A DNA stretch of 64,000 nucleotides from Sulfuriferula multivorans (GTDB lineage Bacteria; Pseudomonadota; Gammaproteobacteria; Burkholderiales; Sulfuriferulaceae). Below, one piece after another: positions 1 to 8,934 of the stretch. Each line of letters begins with the position of its first letter. Within the stretch, counting starts at the first letter, position 1. The translations under genes were made by a program, and so were the position numbers. The DNA is taken from positions 1 to 64,000 of the forward strand of contig NZ_BGOW01000033.1 of NCBI RefSeq assembly GCF_003851125.1, written 5' to 3'. Under the pieces are notes generated by a model. That model ran no database searches, was not told where the DNA came from, and saw only the letters and a list, made by a program, of their open reading frames with translations.

Positions 1-28
1 CGGGCTGTACTACTTTGCGTTTGGTCAT
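1..28 (-). CDS. 5' end of an unidentified gene (partial)
   Basis: An ATG at 28-26 on the minus strand opens a frame MTKRKVVQP that runs off the left edge. An AAAGGA ribosome site lies a few bases upstream. It follows the kinase and lipoprotein genes in the same direction, about 90 bases after the lipoprotein stop, so it may belong to that unit. Too little is present to assign a function. Confidence 0.4.
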
Positions 29-118
29 GGTTTTCCTTTGGAGGTGGCAGTCTCCTGCCTAATGACCGTTTACACAAAATTATTTACACCCTCAGAATAG
101 CCGTCGCCGGCTCACACT

Positions 119-529
119 TTATCTTTTATGGCGGCTCTGTTCCGCCTGCACTTCCCGGAACACGGGACCCCAAATAGGATGACCTGCTTCCGAAGGGCTC
201 AGTTCAAAGTCGGAATCGATCTCCATTGCTTCCTTGAACTGTTCCCGGCACTGTTTTTTCTTGTCCGATACGCAGTAGATGAACGCCAGATACTTGTGCG
301 CCGTTACTCGGTCTTTCTTGAAAGCCAGCTCATCATTCAGGGCATTTTGAAGACTTTTTGCAGCAGTCTGGTAATGCCCGTTTTCGTATTCTTTCAAACC
401 TGCAGAAAGTTCCTGCTCCGCTTTTCGCGGTGCGAACTTGTCCAGTCCGATATCTCGAATGGGAGCGGATGAACAGGCACTTGCAAGAAATGCGGCAAGC
501 AAAAGGCTGAACAGTAATCGTATGGACAC
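119..529 (-). CDS. TPR-like lipoprotein (TssQ-family-like)
   Basis: The 136-residue protein starts with a lipoprotein signal ending in the lipobox LASAC (Cys about residue 19), so it should be lipid-anchored. Residues about 35-110 are helical with the look of one or two tetratricopeptide repeats (EYENGHYQTAAKSLQNAL, then AHKYLAFIYC). The C-terminus is short and polar. Its stop-to-start spacing from the kinase is only 9 bases, so the two are probably co-transcribed. Small TPR lipoproteins beside PpkA/PppA/FHA genes are named TssQ in some type VI secretion loci. No other T6SS genes are present here, so that name is by analogy. It may simply be a partner of the kinase. Confidence 0.6.
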   Translation of the reverse strand: MSIRLLFSLLLAAFLASACSSAPIRDIGLDKFAPRKAEQELSAGLKEYENGHYQTAAKSLQNALNDELAFKKDRVTAHKYLAFIYCVSDKKKQCREQFKEAMEIDSDFELSPSEAGHPIWGPVFREVQAEQSRHKR

Positions 530-538
530 GGAAAACCT

Positions 539-2122
539 CTATTTAAAAATGTATTTTATTTTCTTTGTCGAATCAGCCTGCAAGTCGACGACCTTGGAAT
601 AAGCTGGAAAATCCGTGTTTCTGATCTCGATAGTATGCCTGCCTGCTGGTATTTTTAACTCTTTAAGCGGAGGGGCTGCGCCTATCTTTTTTCCGTCTAT
701 ATAAACTTCGCCCCATGGAGTGATCGCAAAACTGAGTAGCGCCTCACCAGTTGGCTCAGAAACAAGGGGCACGCTTGTGGCTGCCTCGGTCTGCGCGATC
801 TCTTGCTTCAACGATTTATGAGGTTCGGCATTTCTTGGTATCTTTGCCGGGCCACGCAGAATCTTTGGTTGAGGGGCAATGGGTTCTGTTTTTAATAATT
901 CACTATTCAGAGCATTGTCATTCACCGCCACTTCTATTTTCGGCGCGATCGCGCCAGGTGCGGGGACGGGTGCTACAGGGGAAACGACTGGTTTAGATAG
1001 AGCCACTTTTTCTTCTTGATGCGTGGATCTGCTGCGCATCACGAGAAAGGTAAAAATAAGCAGCAAAATTATGATCACTGCAATCAGAGCATTTTTGTTT
1101 TGCCAGTCAAAAAACCCATTGGCATTTGTCTTTGCTTGCATTGCCCCTGCGTTTCCAGAAATCGCTCCTTTGTTGATTAGCTGAGCGGAAGCAGGGCTCA
1201 GCAAAACAGTGGCCTCACCCACGTCGTTTTTTGGCCTTGGCCGGCGTTTCGCGGGTTTGGCCTGGTCGGGTTCCGTAGTCGTGGATGTTGACCCATTGTC
1301 TTTGTAATGCCGTAGATCGTACGCCAGTTCTTTTGCGGTTTGGTATCGCTCGTCCGGGTTTTTGGCCAGAGCCTTGGCGACAATAAGATTAAACGCAGCC
1401 GGAATGCGCGGAACGATTGTTGTGGGGGGGGCGGGTGTCTCATTAACGATGCGATACATGGTGGAGTTGATGTTATCGCCATTGAAAGGTGACTCGCCCG
1501 TCAACATCTCGTAGAGCACCACACCCAGTGAAAACAAATCTGCGCGACCATCAACTTCCGTGCCTAGTACCTGTTCTGGCGCCATGTATTTTGGCGAACC
1601 CAAGACGGTGCCTGCAAGTGTTTTGGAACCGGTGGGCATTTGCGCGATCCCGAAATCGGTGATTTTGGCCATGCCGCCGCGTACCAGCATGATATTGGCG
1701 GGTTTAATGTCGCGGTGGACAACTCCATTTTTATGCGCATAGGCCAAGCCATGTGCAACCTGGGCAGCGATGTTGGAAATCTGGTCGACAGACATCGCGG
1801 TATGCACATCAAGGATTTCTTTTAATGACTGTCCCTCCAGAAACTCCATCGCCATGTAAACGATGTTATCTGTTTTGCCAATATCGTGGATGGTGACGAT
1901 ATTCGGGTGATTGAGGCGACCTACCGATTTGGCTTCCCGGTAGAAACGTTCCTCGAAATCTACGAGATCATTCTTGCAAAGATCAAGATTGATGGTCTTG
2001 ATGGCAACGGTACGATCTATGAGCGGGTCAATAGCCTTGTAAACGACACCCATGGCGCCTTGACCAAGCTCAGAAAGAATTTCGTAACGGCCAAGTTTTT
2101 CGGTTGATTTGTGAGTTGCCAT
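539..2122 (-). CDS. Membrane Ser/Thr protein kinase with C-terminal PEGA domain
   Basis: Hanks-type kinase of 527 residues. The kinase domain covers about residues 12-275: glycine loop GQGAMG at 20-25, ATP-binding Lys42 in VAIKT, catalytic HRD at 136-138 with Lys140 and Asn143, DFG at 156-158 and APE at 181-183, so it should be active. A basic, proline-rich linker follows. One transmembrane helix lies near residues 345-362 (ALIAVIIILLLIFTFLV), and a PEGA domain occupies about 460-527 (VYIDGKKIG, PAGRHTIEI). The topology is a cytoplasmic kinase with an exported sensor tail. It diverges from the PP2C phosphatase and FHA genes, the usual kinase-phosphatase-reader set. The Ser/Thr substrate is unknown; the FHA protein is a candidate reader. 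Confidence 0.9.
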   Translation of the reverse strand: MATHKSTEKLGRYEILSELGQGAMGVVYKAIDPLIDRTVAIKTINLDLCKNDLVDFEERFYREAKSVGRLNHPNIVTIHDIGKTDNIVYMAMEFLEGQSLKEILDVHTAMSVDQISNIAAQVAHGLAYAHKNGVVHRDIKPANIMLVRGGMAKITDFGIAQMPTGSKTLAGTVLGSPKYMAPEQVLGTEVDGRADLFSLGVVLYEMLTGESPFNGDNINSTMYRIVNETPAPPTTIVPRIPAAFNLIVAKALAKNPDERYQTAKELAYDLRHYKDNGSTSTTTEPDQAKPAKRRPRPKNDVGEATVLLSPASAQLINKGAISGNAGAMQAKTNANGFFDWQNKNALIAVIIILLLIFTFLVMRSRSTHQEEKVALSKPVVSPVAPVPAPGAIAPKIEVAVNDNALNSELLKTEPIAPQPKILRGPAKIPRNAEPHKSLKQEIAQTEAATSVPLVSEPTGEALLSFAITPWGEVYIDGKKIGAAPPLKELKIPAGRHTIEIRNTDFPAYSKVVDLQADSTKKIKYIFK

Positions 2123-2398
2123 GGGATGTTGCGGTTGAATAAAAAAATCATGAGATCGAAGCGTGATCGCGGGAGAAATATCCCAACCAATTTTCCTCCA
2201 TTGCGGTAAGAACGGCCTCGGTGCAGATATCTTTAGTGAATTATAAACATTCCCTACAGGTTGCGGTTTGTATTACTTATTTGATGAAGGCAATGGGGGA
2301 ATTAAATGCTCTCAAACCCTTCAGAATTTACGATAGAAGACGTATATATAGATTTAGTTGTACAGTCTCAAATCATAAAAACAGGAGCCGATATTCGT
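2123..2398. promoter_or_regulatory. Divergent intergenic region, kinase / phosphatase
   Basis: These 276 bases separate the kinase (minus) from the phosphatase (plus). They are AT-rich and should hold both promoters. An in-frame extension of the phosphatase starts at 2306, but it has no family similarity and no good ribosome site. I see no clear operator or hairpin. Confidence 0.4.
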
Positions 2399-3232
2399 AT
2401 GACTGTGCGCAGCCCTTTTCAACTAGAGATCGCCAGCGCCACAGATGCAGGCCAAATCCGTTCATTCAACGAAGACAGTATTGCTGCGGACGGTGATCTT
2501 GGATTGCTGGTTCTGGCCGATGGCATGGGGGGCTATAAGGCGGGCGATGTGGCGAGTTCTCTCGCTACCGGGCTGGTGATGGACTATGTGAAACGAATAT
2601 TGAATGACACGGAGCCTTCGCCGATAGAGTCTGCAAAGCTTTCCCGTGAATCGATGGCGATTAAATTTGCGATCGAAAAAACCAATCTGGCCATTTATAA
2701 AACAGCCCGAACCGAAGATAAATATACCGGAATGGGGACAACCATTGTACTTATTCTATTTCATCATGGCTTGGCGACCATTGCCCATGTAGGCGATTCA
2801 CGTCTCTATCGCTTGCGTCAGGGGCGTTTTGAATTGTTGACGACCGACCATTCTTTGCTCCAGGATCAACTGGAGATGGGCTTGATTTCATCCGATGATG
2901 CCAAGCTTTCCCATAACCGCAACCTTGTTTCACGAGCACTTGGCGTCGAAGCCACTGTCGACGTGGATGTCTATGAAGACAATGTGCAGGTAAACGATAT
3001 TTATTTGCTATGTTCAGATGGTTTGAATGACATGGTGGACGATGCAGACATTGAACTGGCGGTGAGTGCTTTGAGTACCAATATTTCCCTTGCCGCAACT
3101 CAACTGATACAGATGGCGAACGATAATGGCGGTCATGACAATGTTTCGGTGCTGATTGCCAAAGTGAGGAATGGCGAAGCAGAAAAACGTGGCCTCATGG
3201 ACAGATTATTAAATTGGCTGAAATCATTTTAG
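2399..3232 (+). CDS. PP2C-family Ser/Thr protein phosphatase
   Basis: The 277-residue protein has the full set of PPM/PP2C metal and phosphate motifs: NED at 24-26, DGMGG at 41-45, GDSR at 132-135, SDG at 206-208 and DN at 247-248. It should dephosphorylate phospho-Ser/Thr proteins with two Mn or Mg ions, opposing the divergent kinase. I place the start at the ATG at 2399, which has AGGAG at 2383-2387 and is where family similarity begins (TDAGQIRSFNED). A longer frame from 2306 adds 31 unrelated residues. The FHA gene follows after 12 bases. The last ~20 residues (RGLMDRLLNWLKSF) form an amphipathic helix that could touch the membrane. Confidence 0.9.
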   Translation: MTVRSPFQLEIASATDAGQIRSFNEDSIAADGDLGLLVLADGMGGYKAGDVASSLATGLVMDYVKRILNDTEPSPIESAKLSRESMAIKFAIEKTNLAIYKTARTEDKYTGMGTTIVLILFHHGLATIAHVGDSRLYRLRQGRFELLTTDHSLLQDQLEMGLISSDDAKLSHNRNLVSRALGVEATVDVDVYEDNVQVNDIYLLCSDGLNDMVDDADIELAVSALSTNISLAATQLIQMANDNGGHDNVSVLIAKVRNGEAEKRGLMDRLLNWLKSF

Positions 3233-3244
3233 GATCAATGCGCT

Positions 3245-3949
3245 ATGGCGAAACTAGTGGTCAGTTATGAAGGGATCGCGGAGGGGCATTATTTTCTCGA
3301 CAAGGCGCGGTTTGCGATTGGGCGAAAATCGGATAACGACATTTGTCTGGACGCACCGGGTGTCAGCCATTTGCACGCAGTAATCATCACCATTGGCAAT
3401 GATCATGTCTTGGAAGATGCAGATAGCACCAATGGTATTTCGATCAATGGAGAAAAAATCACCAAGCACATTCTGCAGAATAATGATGTGATCGAATTGA
3501 GCGGCTACCAGTTGAAATATGTCAATCAACGCGCAACGTCGGATATGGATTTCGACAAGACGATGATTATGAAAGCGCCGCAATTGGAAGTGAATGCGCT
3601 GCCCGCACACGTGACACCACAAACCAGGCCGCCATTGGCAACAGCGGTATTTTCTGCGCGTTCGGTAAAAACCAGTTTCCCTCTAGGCGGTGTGAAAAAC
3701 CTGAAAGGGCAGGATCCTGAGGAAGAAATATTGATTAGCCGTCCACTGAAAACATTTGGTCTGCCCGGGGTTCAGGTCGTTATGATTTCGCGTCGCCCGC
3801 ATGGCTATTATGTGACCCATGTAGAAGGCAAAAAACATCCCAGAGTCAATGGAAAATCCGTCGGTTCCCGGCCATTCCTGCTAAAGGAAAATGACCTGGT
3901 TGAAGCAGGAGAGATTAAGTTGAAGTTTTTTCTGAAACACTCCGGCTAG
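3245..3949 (+). CDS. FHA-domain protein (two FHA-like domains)
   Basis: The 234-residue protein carries a clear N-terminal forkhead-associated domain (about 20-95): GRKSDN at 26-31, SHLHA at 41-45 and STNG at 61-64, the residues that bind phosphothreonine. A second, weaker FHA-like fold covers about 155-232 (RVNGKSVG, FLLKENDLVEAGEIKLKF). A Thr- and Pro-rich linker holds FDKTMIMK, which could itself be a kinase target. It sits 12 bases after the phosphatase and opposite the kinase, so it is the likely reader of the phosphorylation signal. FHA proteins in such loci often regulate type VI secretion, but no secretion genes are in view. Confidence 0.85.
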   Translation: MAKLVVSYEGIAEGHYFLDKARFAIGRKSDNDICLDAPGVSHLHAVIITIGNDHVLEDADSTNGISINGEKITKHILQNNDVIELSGYQLKYVNQRATSDMDFDKTMIMKAPQLEVNALPAHVTPQTRPPLATAVFSARSVKTSFPLGGVKNLKGQDPEEEILISRPLKTFGLPGVQVVMISRRPHGYYVTHVEGKKHPRVNGKSVGSRPFLLKENDLVEAGEIKLKFFLKHSG

Positions 3950-4001
3950 ATGGCCTGTTCGTCGCAGTGAGCCACCCTTAATCCAGGCCACTTCGCTACG
4001 C

Positions 4002-5228
4002 TTAAATGTGCTGGACTCCTCCGATGCGACGAAAGCGTATTTGAATCGTCAGCATCGACAGGCTGATAAAGCTGCCAAATGCAATAATGATCCAGTCCAT
4101 TGGCCAGTTAGCCCAATCCATCAGTGCGTAGAAACCGAGCAGAACGAGAATAGAGAGGTTCTCGTTGAAATTCTGTACGGCGATGGAGTGGCCCGCACCC
4201 ATCAGCAAGTGGCCGCGATGTTGTAACAGGGCGTTCATCGGCACCACGAAAAAGCCACCCAGCCCGCCGATTACCATCAGCAGTCCGGCCGCGATGAGCG
4301 GGTCGCTGACAAACATCATGCCGATCACGACCAAGCCCATTACGATCCCTGCTGGAAGCACCTTGATTGAATCCTGTAGTTTGATGTAACGCCCTGCCAG
4401 TACTGAACCGATGGCGATGCCCACTGCTACAACGGCGGTGAGCTGGGTAGCCTGTTGCATATCGTATTTGAGTACCAGCCCGGCCCAGGTGAGGATGACC
4501 AGGCGCAATGTTGCGCCTGCTCCCCAGAACAGCGTGGTAACGGCCAGCGTTACCTGGCCGAGCGGGTCGCGCCAGAGCAGCTTGAAGCTGTGCCAGAAGT
4601 CATGCAGCAAGAACAGCGGATTGCGCTTGGGAGGACGGTGGTCCATGGCGATACAGGGAATGAACAGATTAGCCAGCGCAGCGGCAATATACAGCAGCGT
4701 AATCAATACAATGGCGAGCTTGGCCACGCTGATGTCACCCAGAAAAGACAGATGCAGAAGGATGTTCCCGGAAATATCGGAATTGAGCATCAGTCCGCCT
4801 AGAATGGCCCCGAGTACAATGGCCGCTACCGTGGCGCCTTCCATCCAGGCATTGGCGGCAACCAGCTTTGCAGGAGGAAGATATTCCGTAAGGATGCCGT
4901 ATTTGGCAGGAGAATAAGCCGCAGCCCCGAAGCCGACAATGCCGTAGGCGTACAAGGGATTTAATCCCGCCAACATGGCAAAACAACCGATCAGCTTGAT
5001 GTTGTTACTGATGAACATGACGCGTCCTTTGGGTAGCGCATCCGCAAATGCTCCGACAAAAGGTGCCAGCAAGATATACGAAACCACAAAGAATTCCTGC
5101 AACACTGGCGTGTGCCAGGACGGAGCACTCAAATCCTGGAGCAGGGCAATAGCGGCAAATAACAGAGCGTTATCAGCTAGCGCAGACAAAAACTGCGCGC
5201 AGAGAATGATGTAAAAGCCCAGTTTCAT
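4002..5228 (-). CDS. lplT: Lysophospholipid transporter LplT (MFS)
   Basis: The 408-residue, about 12-helix major facilitator matches LplT. It opens with QFLSALADNALLFAA and carries the loop FADALPKGRVM and then AYSPAKYGILTEYLPP. LplT flips lysophospholipids across the inner membrane for re-acylation, usually with the acyltransferase Aas; no aas gene is in this window. It is convergent with the FHA gene, 52 bases away. The C-terminal tail (RFRRIGGVQHI) is basic and cytoplasmic. Confidence 0.88.
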   Translation of the reverse strand: MKLGFYIILCAQFLSALADNALLFAAIALLQDLSAPSWHTPVLQEFFVVSYILLAPFVGAFADALPKGRVMFISNNIKLIGCFAMLAGLNPLYAYGIVGFGAAAYSPAKYGILTEYLPPAKLVAANAWMEGATVAAIVLGAILGGLMLNSDISGNILLHLSFLGDISVAKLAIVLITLLYIAAALANLFIPCIAMDHRPPKRNPLFLLHDFWHSFKLLWRDPLGQVTLAVTTLFWGAGATLRLVILTWAGLVLKYDMQQATQLTAVVAVGIAIGSVLAGRYIKLQDSIKVLPAGIVMGLVVIGMMFVSDPLIAAGLLMVIGGLGGFFVVPMNALLQHRGHLLMGAGHSIAVQNFNENLSILVLLGFYALMDWANWPMDWIIIAFGSFISLSMLTIQIRFRRIGGVQHI

Positions 5229-5298
5229 GCGTGCATCATGTCGTGGTGAATGGTCAGTTTAAGGTGCGGCAATATTTCCGGGTATATGACTTCCGGCA

Positions 5299-5850
5299 TC
5301 ACTGCGATTTGTTGTTTTGCTTGGACTTGACCAGCGCTTTAAGCATGGCTTCCTGCTCGGCAAAGGAGGGTGCGCGGCTACGACTATTGAGAGCTGGATC
5401 TTTGCCAGGCAAAACGTGACCGCCCCGTTCCTGTTCTTTTACCTTGAGATAGTCATCGAGGTCATCGTCCGTGAAGCGCCCACGGAATCCTTGGGGTGCC
5501 GCTGCGCCCGGTCTGCTTTTATAAACCTGCATGCGCAGCGCTTTATTGAGGGCGGCTACGCGGTCATCGATCCAGCGGATATCATAAACCGCAAAGCCCG
5601 CGATAAGCACAACAATGACCAGCGCAGCCCAACTTTGCCCGAACCACCATGCCATCAACGCCGCAATGCTTGCAATGCGATAAACCCAGGCACCTCGAAC
5701 ATCTTCTAGGTAAGCCCGATGCAGGCCTAGCGGAAACAATGCGAGCAGGCCGTACGACTTGGGACGGCGTTTCATTAACTGCACCAGACGCAAGTTCGCG
5801 CTTTGTAGACCTTCACCCTCAAGATCAAGATGTTTCCATGCTTCGCTCAT
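5299..5850 (-). CDS. Small membrane protein with TM2-like region
   Basis: The 183-residue protein has two adjacent hydrophobic helices near residues 33-48 and 60-88, separated by GLHRAYLEDVRGAW. This resembles the TM2 domain pattern (two helices with a Gly-x-His/Phe-Arg-Tyr-Leu turn). The N-terminus and the long C-terminus (about 95-183) are polar, with KVKEQERGG and ending KSKQNNKSQ. Function unknown. It ends 70 bases before lplT in the same direction and starts 71 bases from the divergent LysR gene. Confidence 0.6.
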   Translation of the reverse strand: MSEAWKHLDLEGEGLQSANLRLVQLMKRRPKSYGLLALFPLGLHRAYLEDVRGAWVYRIASIAALMAWWFGQSWAALVIVVLIAGFAVYDIRWIDDRVAALNKALRMQVYKSRPGAAAPQGFRGRFTDDDLDDYLKVKEQERGGHVLPGKDPALNSRSRAPSFAEQEAMLKALVKSKQNNKSQ

Positions 5851-5921
5851 AAAAACTATCTATCTTCATCCAAGAAATTGTGATTGAATAACGGATTATT
5901 CTTGCTCAAGTCCGCATACCC

Positions 5922-6836
5922 ATGGCTGATCGCCGTATCCAAGTATTCTACACTGTCGCCAAGCAGCTTAGCTTCACCAAAGCGGCTGAATTGCTATTCA
6001 TGACTCAGCCAGCCGTAACGTTTCAGGTCAAGCAGTTCGAGGAACATCTCAACACGCGTCTGTTTGAGCGCACCCACGGCAAGATTGCCTTGACGCCAGC
6101 CGGTGATTTGGCAATGTATTACGCTGAAAAAATTCTCGACCTGAATGCCGAGATGGAAGCCCGCATGGCCGAAATGACCGGACAGATGAGTGGGCCCTTG
6201 ATGATTGGTGCATCCACTACAATTGCGGAATACATGCTGCCGCGTATTTTGGGTGATTTCAAGGCCAAATTTCCACAGGTGCAGGCACGGCTTACCGTGG
6301 CCAATTCCGAAACCATAGAAAATCGGGTCAATGACCATAGTCTGGATGTAGGATTGATCGAGGCGCCCTCTCACCACCCCAACCTGACCACAGCGGTATG
6401 CTGCGAAGATGAATTGTTCCTGATCTGTGCCCCGGATCACGCTTTCGCCAAGCTGACTAAAATTTCCCCACGTCAATTGATAGAAATTCCTTACATCAGC
6501 CGTGAACTCGGGTCTGGCACGCGTGAAGTGATTGATCGGTATTTCCGTGACAATGGAATGCCACCGGAAGATCTCAATATCGTGATGGAGCTGGGTAGCC
6601 GCGAGGCGATCAAGGGAGCAGTTGAGGCCGGCCTGGGAGTGGCGATTGTGTCAGGCTCTACTGTGATTAAAGAGCTCAAGCTGGGTGATCTGGTTGCTGT
6701 GCCACTCGACAAGCCGCTGCGTCGGCAACTTACGTTAGTTTACGCGCAGGAAAAATTTCGCTCCAAATTGCTTCAATCATTTCTCGATTTTGTGGATACC
6801 TGTCTCATCAATATTTCCGACAAATCTGCGAAATAA
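5922..6836 (+). CDS. LysR-family transcriptional regulator
   Basis: The 304-residue protein has an N-terminal winged helix-turn-helix (about 1-60: FTKAAELLFMTQPAVTFQVK) followed by the periplasmic-binding-type effector domain (about 90-295, LMIGASTTIAEYMLP). It resembles the CbbR/CysL branch of LysR proteins. The next two genes run in the same direction, and phosphoribulokinase lies convergently beyond them. A role in carbon-fixation control is possible but not shown; no cbb promoter or RuBisCO gene is in the window. Confidence 0.88.
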   Translation: MADRRIQVFYTVAKQLSFTKAAELLFMTQPAVTFQVKQFEEHLNTRLFERTHGKIALTPAGDLAMYYAEKILDLNAEMEARMAEMTGQMSGPLMIGASTTIAEYMLPRILGDFKAKFPQVQARLTVANSETIENRVNDHSLDVGLIEAPSHHPNLTTAVCCEDELFLICAPDHAFAKLTKISPRQLIEIPYISRELGSGTREVIDRYFRDNGMPPEDLNIVMELGSREAIKGAVEAGLGVAIVSGSTVIKELKLGDLVAVPLDKPLRRQLTLVYAQEKFRSKLLQSFLDFVDTCLINISDKSAK

Positions 6837-6856
6837 ATTCTATACGGTAGTGAAAA

Positions 6857-7612
6857 ATGAAACGATTCATGGTTGTGCAGCATACCTATTCTGAATTTCT
6901 CGGTCCTATCGAAAAGCAGCTTGAATCGCGTGACATCGGCTTTCAGTACCAACGCCCGTTTTTGGGTGCGGATTTGCCCGGAACCGCCACCCAGCACGAT
7001 GCGCTGTGGTTGCTGGGCGGAGCTTATCCAGTTACCGACAGCGAGGCCTGCCCGTGGATTGACGACGAAATGCGTCTGATCGGATTGTTCAAGCGGATGA
7101 AGCGTCCGATTGTCGGCATCGGCTTTGGCGCGCTGGTCGTGGTGCAATACGAAGGCGGTATGGTGCATGAAGAGCCTTACTTCAATGCTTACTTCACCAC
7201 CTGCCATAAAACCGAGGCCGGCCGCGACGACCTGTTGGCCAATGCAGTGGATGGCAAGAAGATGCTGGTCATGTACAACGGTAGCGCAGACTTGCCCGCT
7301 GGGATTGAACCTATTGTGGTGGATGACGATGGCAATTGGCTCGCGATTCACCCGGATGAATTGACCTATGCCATGCTGTTTCGCCCGGAAATCAAACCCG
7401 GCATGATTGAAGACATGATCATGGAAGACAATCGTCCGCTGCCTGATAATATTGGTGAACTGCTGGGGCAGGCTCGCGAGCTTTGGGTACAGACGCAGAA
7501 GAATACCGCCGAAGTGTCTTTGGCGCTGGTCACAGCACTTGACTTGATGACTGAGCATCGGAAAATGCCGGTATTCAGTCTCAATGTGGTGAAGACCGAT
7601 GACTCAAAATGA
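6857..7612 (+). CDS. Class I amidotransferase-like protein lacking catalytic residues
   Basis: The 251-residue protein has the class I glutamine amidotransferase layout: WLLGGAYPV near 51-59 is like the oxyanion strand, and the nucleophile elbow is at 87-91. The elbow reads GIGFG, so Gly89 replaces the essential Cys. The usual FHPE catalytic turn appears as FRPE at 175-178, so the catalytic His is also lost. It cannot hydrolyse glutamine in the normal way, and a binding or regulatory role is likelier. It lies 20 bases after the LysR gene and overlaps the next gene by 14 bases, so the three are probably one operon. Confidence 0.75.
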   Translation: MKRFMVVQHTYSEFLGPIEKQLESRDIGFQYQRPFLGADLPGTATQHDALWLLGGAYPVTDSEACPWIDDEMRLIGLFKRMKRPIVGIGFGALVVVQYEGGMVHEEPYFNAYFTTCHKTEAGRDDLLANAVDGKKMLVMYNGSADLPAGIEPIVVDDDGNWLAIHPDELTYAMLFRPEIKPGMIEDMIMEDNRPLPDNIGELLGQARELWVQTQKNTAEVSLALVTALDLMTEHRKMPVFSLNVVKTDDSK

Positions 7613-7958
7613 AAAGAAACTGCTTCTGCAGTTTCGCAGTTTGACTGAAAATCAGCGCGAAACTTTGCTTGATTTTGCTGCATTTTTAGCAACGCGCGAA
7701 GAGGTTGCTGAAGCCTCCGAACCTGCCCAGCCTGTACCGATGGAGCGCCCGGCACAGGAATCGGTAGTCAAAGCCATAAAACGCCTGATGGCAACCTATC
7801 CAATGCTGGAGCGCAATAAACTGCTGCACGAAACTTCCAACCAGATGACCCGCCATGTGATCCATGGCATACCTGCCGTGACGGTGATTGATGACCTAGA
7901 AGTCTTATTTCATCGCCACTACGAAGCGTACATCACCCCTTCAGACAAGAAACCTTAG
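7599..7958 (+). CDS. Conserved hypothetical protein, 119 aa
   Basis: A small acidic-to-neutral protein. Residues 1-33 (LLLQFRSLTENQRETLLDFAAFL) recall the short N-terminal helix pair of DUF2281-like proteins. A Pro-rich linker leads to a helical C-terminal half (VKAIKRLMATYPMLERNKLL, then IHGIPAVTVIDDLEVLFHRH). The gene overlaps the amidotransferase-like gene by 14 bases and overlaps the 3' end of phosphoribulokinase by 4 bases on the other strand. No function recognised. Confidence 0.65.
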   Translation: MTQNEKKLLLQFRSLTENQRETLLDFAAFLATREEVAEASEPAQPVPMERPAQESVVKAIKRLMATYPMLERNKLLHETSNQMTRHVIHGIPAVTVIDDLEVLFHRHYEAYITPSDKKP

Positions 7959-8848
7959 CCTGTTACCGTATCGCGCGCAGCAATCATTTCGGCAATCAGC
8001 GGCGTGCAAATTATTTCGATCGCCAGCGTCATTTTCCCGCCGGGAACCAGCATGGTATTGCGCCGCGTCATTTGCGCACCGTCTATTTTTTTCAATAATT
8101 CCGGAAAATCGAACTGACGTGGATCGCGCAGGTGGATTACCACGATGCTCTCGTCAGCGCCTGGAATATCGCGTGCGACAAAGGGGTGTGAGGTATCCAC
8201 GAGTGGAACGCGCTGCACATTGATGTGAGTGCGTGCGAATTGCGGCACGATATAGTCTACATAATCCGGCATGCGATGCAGGATGGTATCAATCACCAGT
8301 TGCTCGCCGCAGCCGCTACGGCCGCAATCGTGATGAATTTTTTGTATCCACTCCAGGTTTACCGAAGGGGTGACACCCAGCAATAAATCCACCTGTTCGG
8401 CAATCTGAATGCGCTTGGCGGTTTTGCTTCCCGGTTGTGAAAATCCGCCATGATGCCCTTCATAAAACAATACATCAGTATCGGCAGGGAGTGCCTGCCA
8501 CGGGGTAAATTTTCCCGACTGCGTGCCGAAGCGCGCTGCTTCAGCATCGTCGTGGGCATAATTGCGGGTCATGCCGGTGCCGGATTGCGCATATTCAAGA
8601 AAAAGTGCTTCCAGTTTGTCGAGCAGATTAGCATCAGGATGGAAATGGCTGAAGCGCCTGCTCTGGGTGGTGGCAGCGTCGATTTTATCGCGCATGGCGG
8701 AACGCTCGTGGCGCAGGAAGCCGTCGCCCTGTATCCAAGCTGCCTGAATCTGCAAGCGCCGGAACAGATCGGCAAAGGCGCGCCGTACGGTTGTGGTACC
8801 CGCGCCGCTCGAACCGGTTACTGCGATGATGGGATGCTGTTTTGACAT
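7955..8848 (-). CDS. prkB: Phosphoribulokinase
   Basis: The 297-residue protein phosphorylates ribulose-5-phosphate to ribulose-1,5-bisphosphate, the step that feeds RuBisCO in the Calvin cycle. The P-loop is at 12-19 (GSSGAGTT). The proteobacterial class I signature residues follow (RHERSAMRDKI, SHFHPDANLLDKLEALF, FYEGHHGG), and length fits the bacterial octameric enzyme. GGAGG lies 7 bases before the ATG. RuBisCO genes are not in this window. The symbol could equally be cbbP. Confidence 0.93.
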   Translation of the reverse strand: MSKQHPIIAVTGSSGAGTTTVRRAFADLFRRLQIQAAWIQGDGFLRHERSAMRDKIDAATTQSRRFSHFHPDANLLDKLEALFLEYAQSGTGMTRNYAHDDAEAARFGTQSGKFTPWQALPADTDVLFYEGHHGGFSQPGSKTAKRIQIAEQVDLLLGVTPSVNLEWIQKIHHDCGRSGCGEQLVIDTILHRMPDYVDYIVPQFARTHINVQRVPLVDTSHPFVARDIPGADESIVVIHLRDPRQFDFPELLKKIDGAQMTRRNTMLVPGGKMTLAIEIICTPLIAEMIAARDTVTG

Positions 8849-8934
8849 TTGTATCCTCCGCCGCCAAGCCGTTTTATCAAGATAAGCTTTAAACCTTGAA
8901 AAACAGCCAGGATCAAATCCTGAATGACGCCGCT

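Noticed and set aside
3950-3996. TGGCCTG...CAGGCCA inverted repeat between the FHA gene and lplT as a terminator
   Set aside because: The loop is about 26 bases and no T-run follows.
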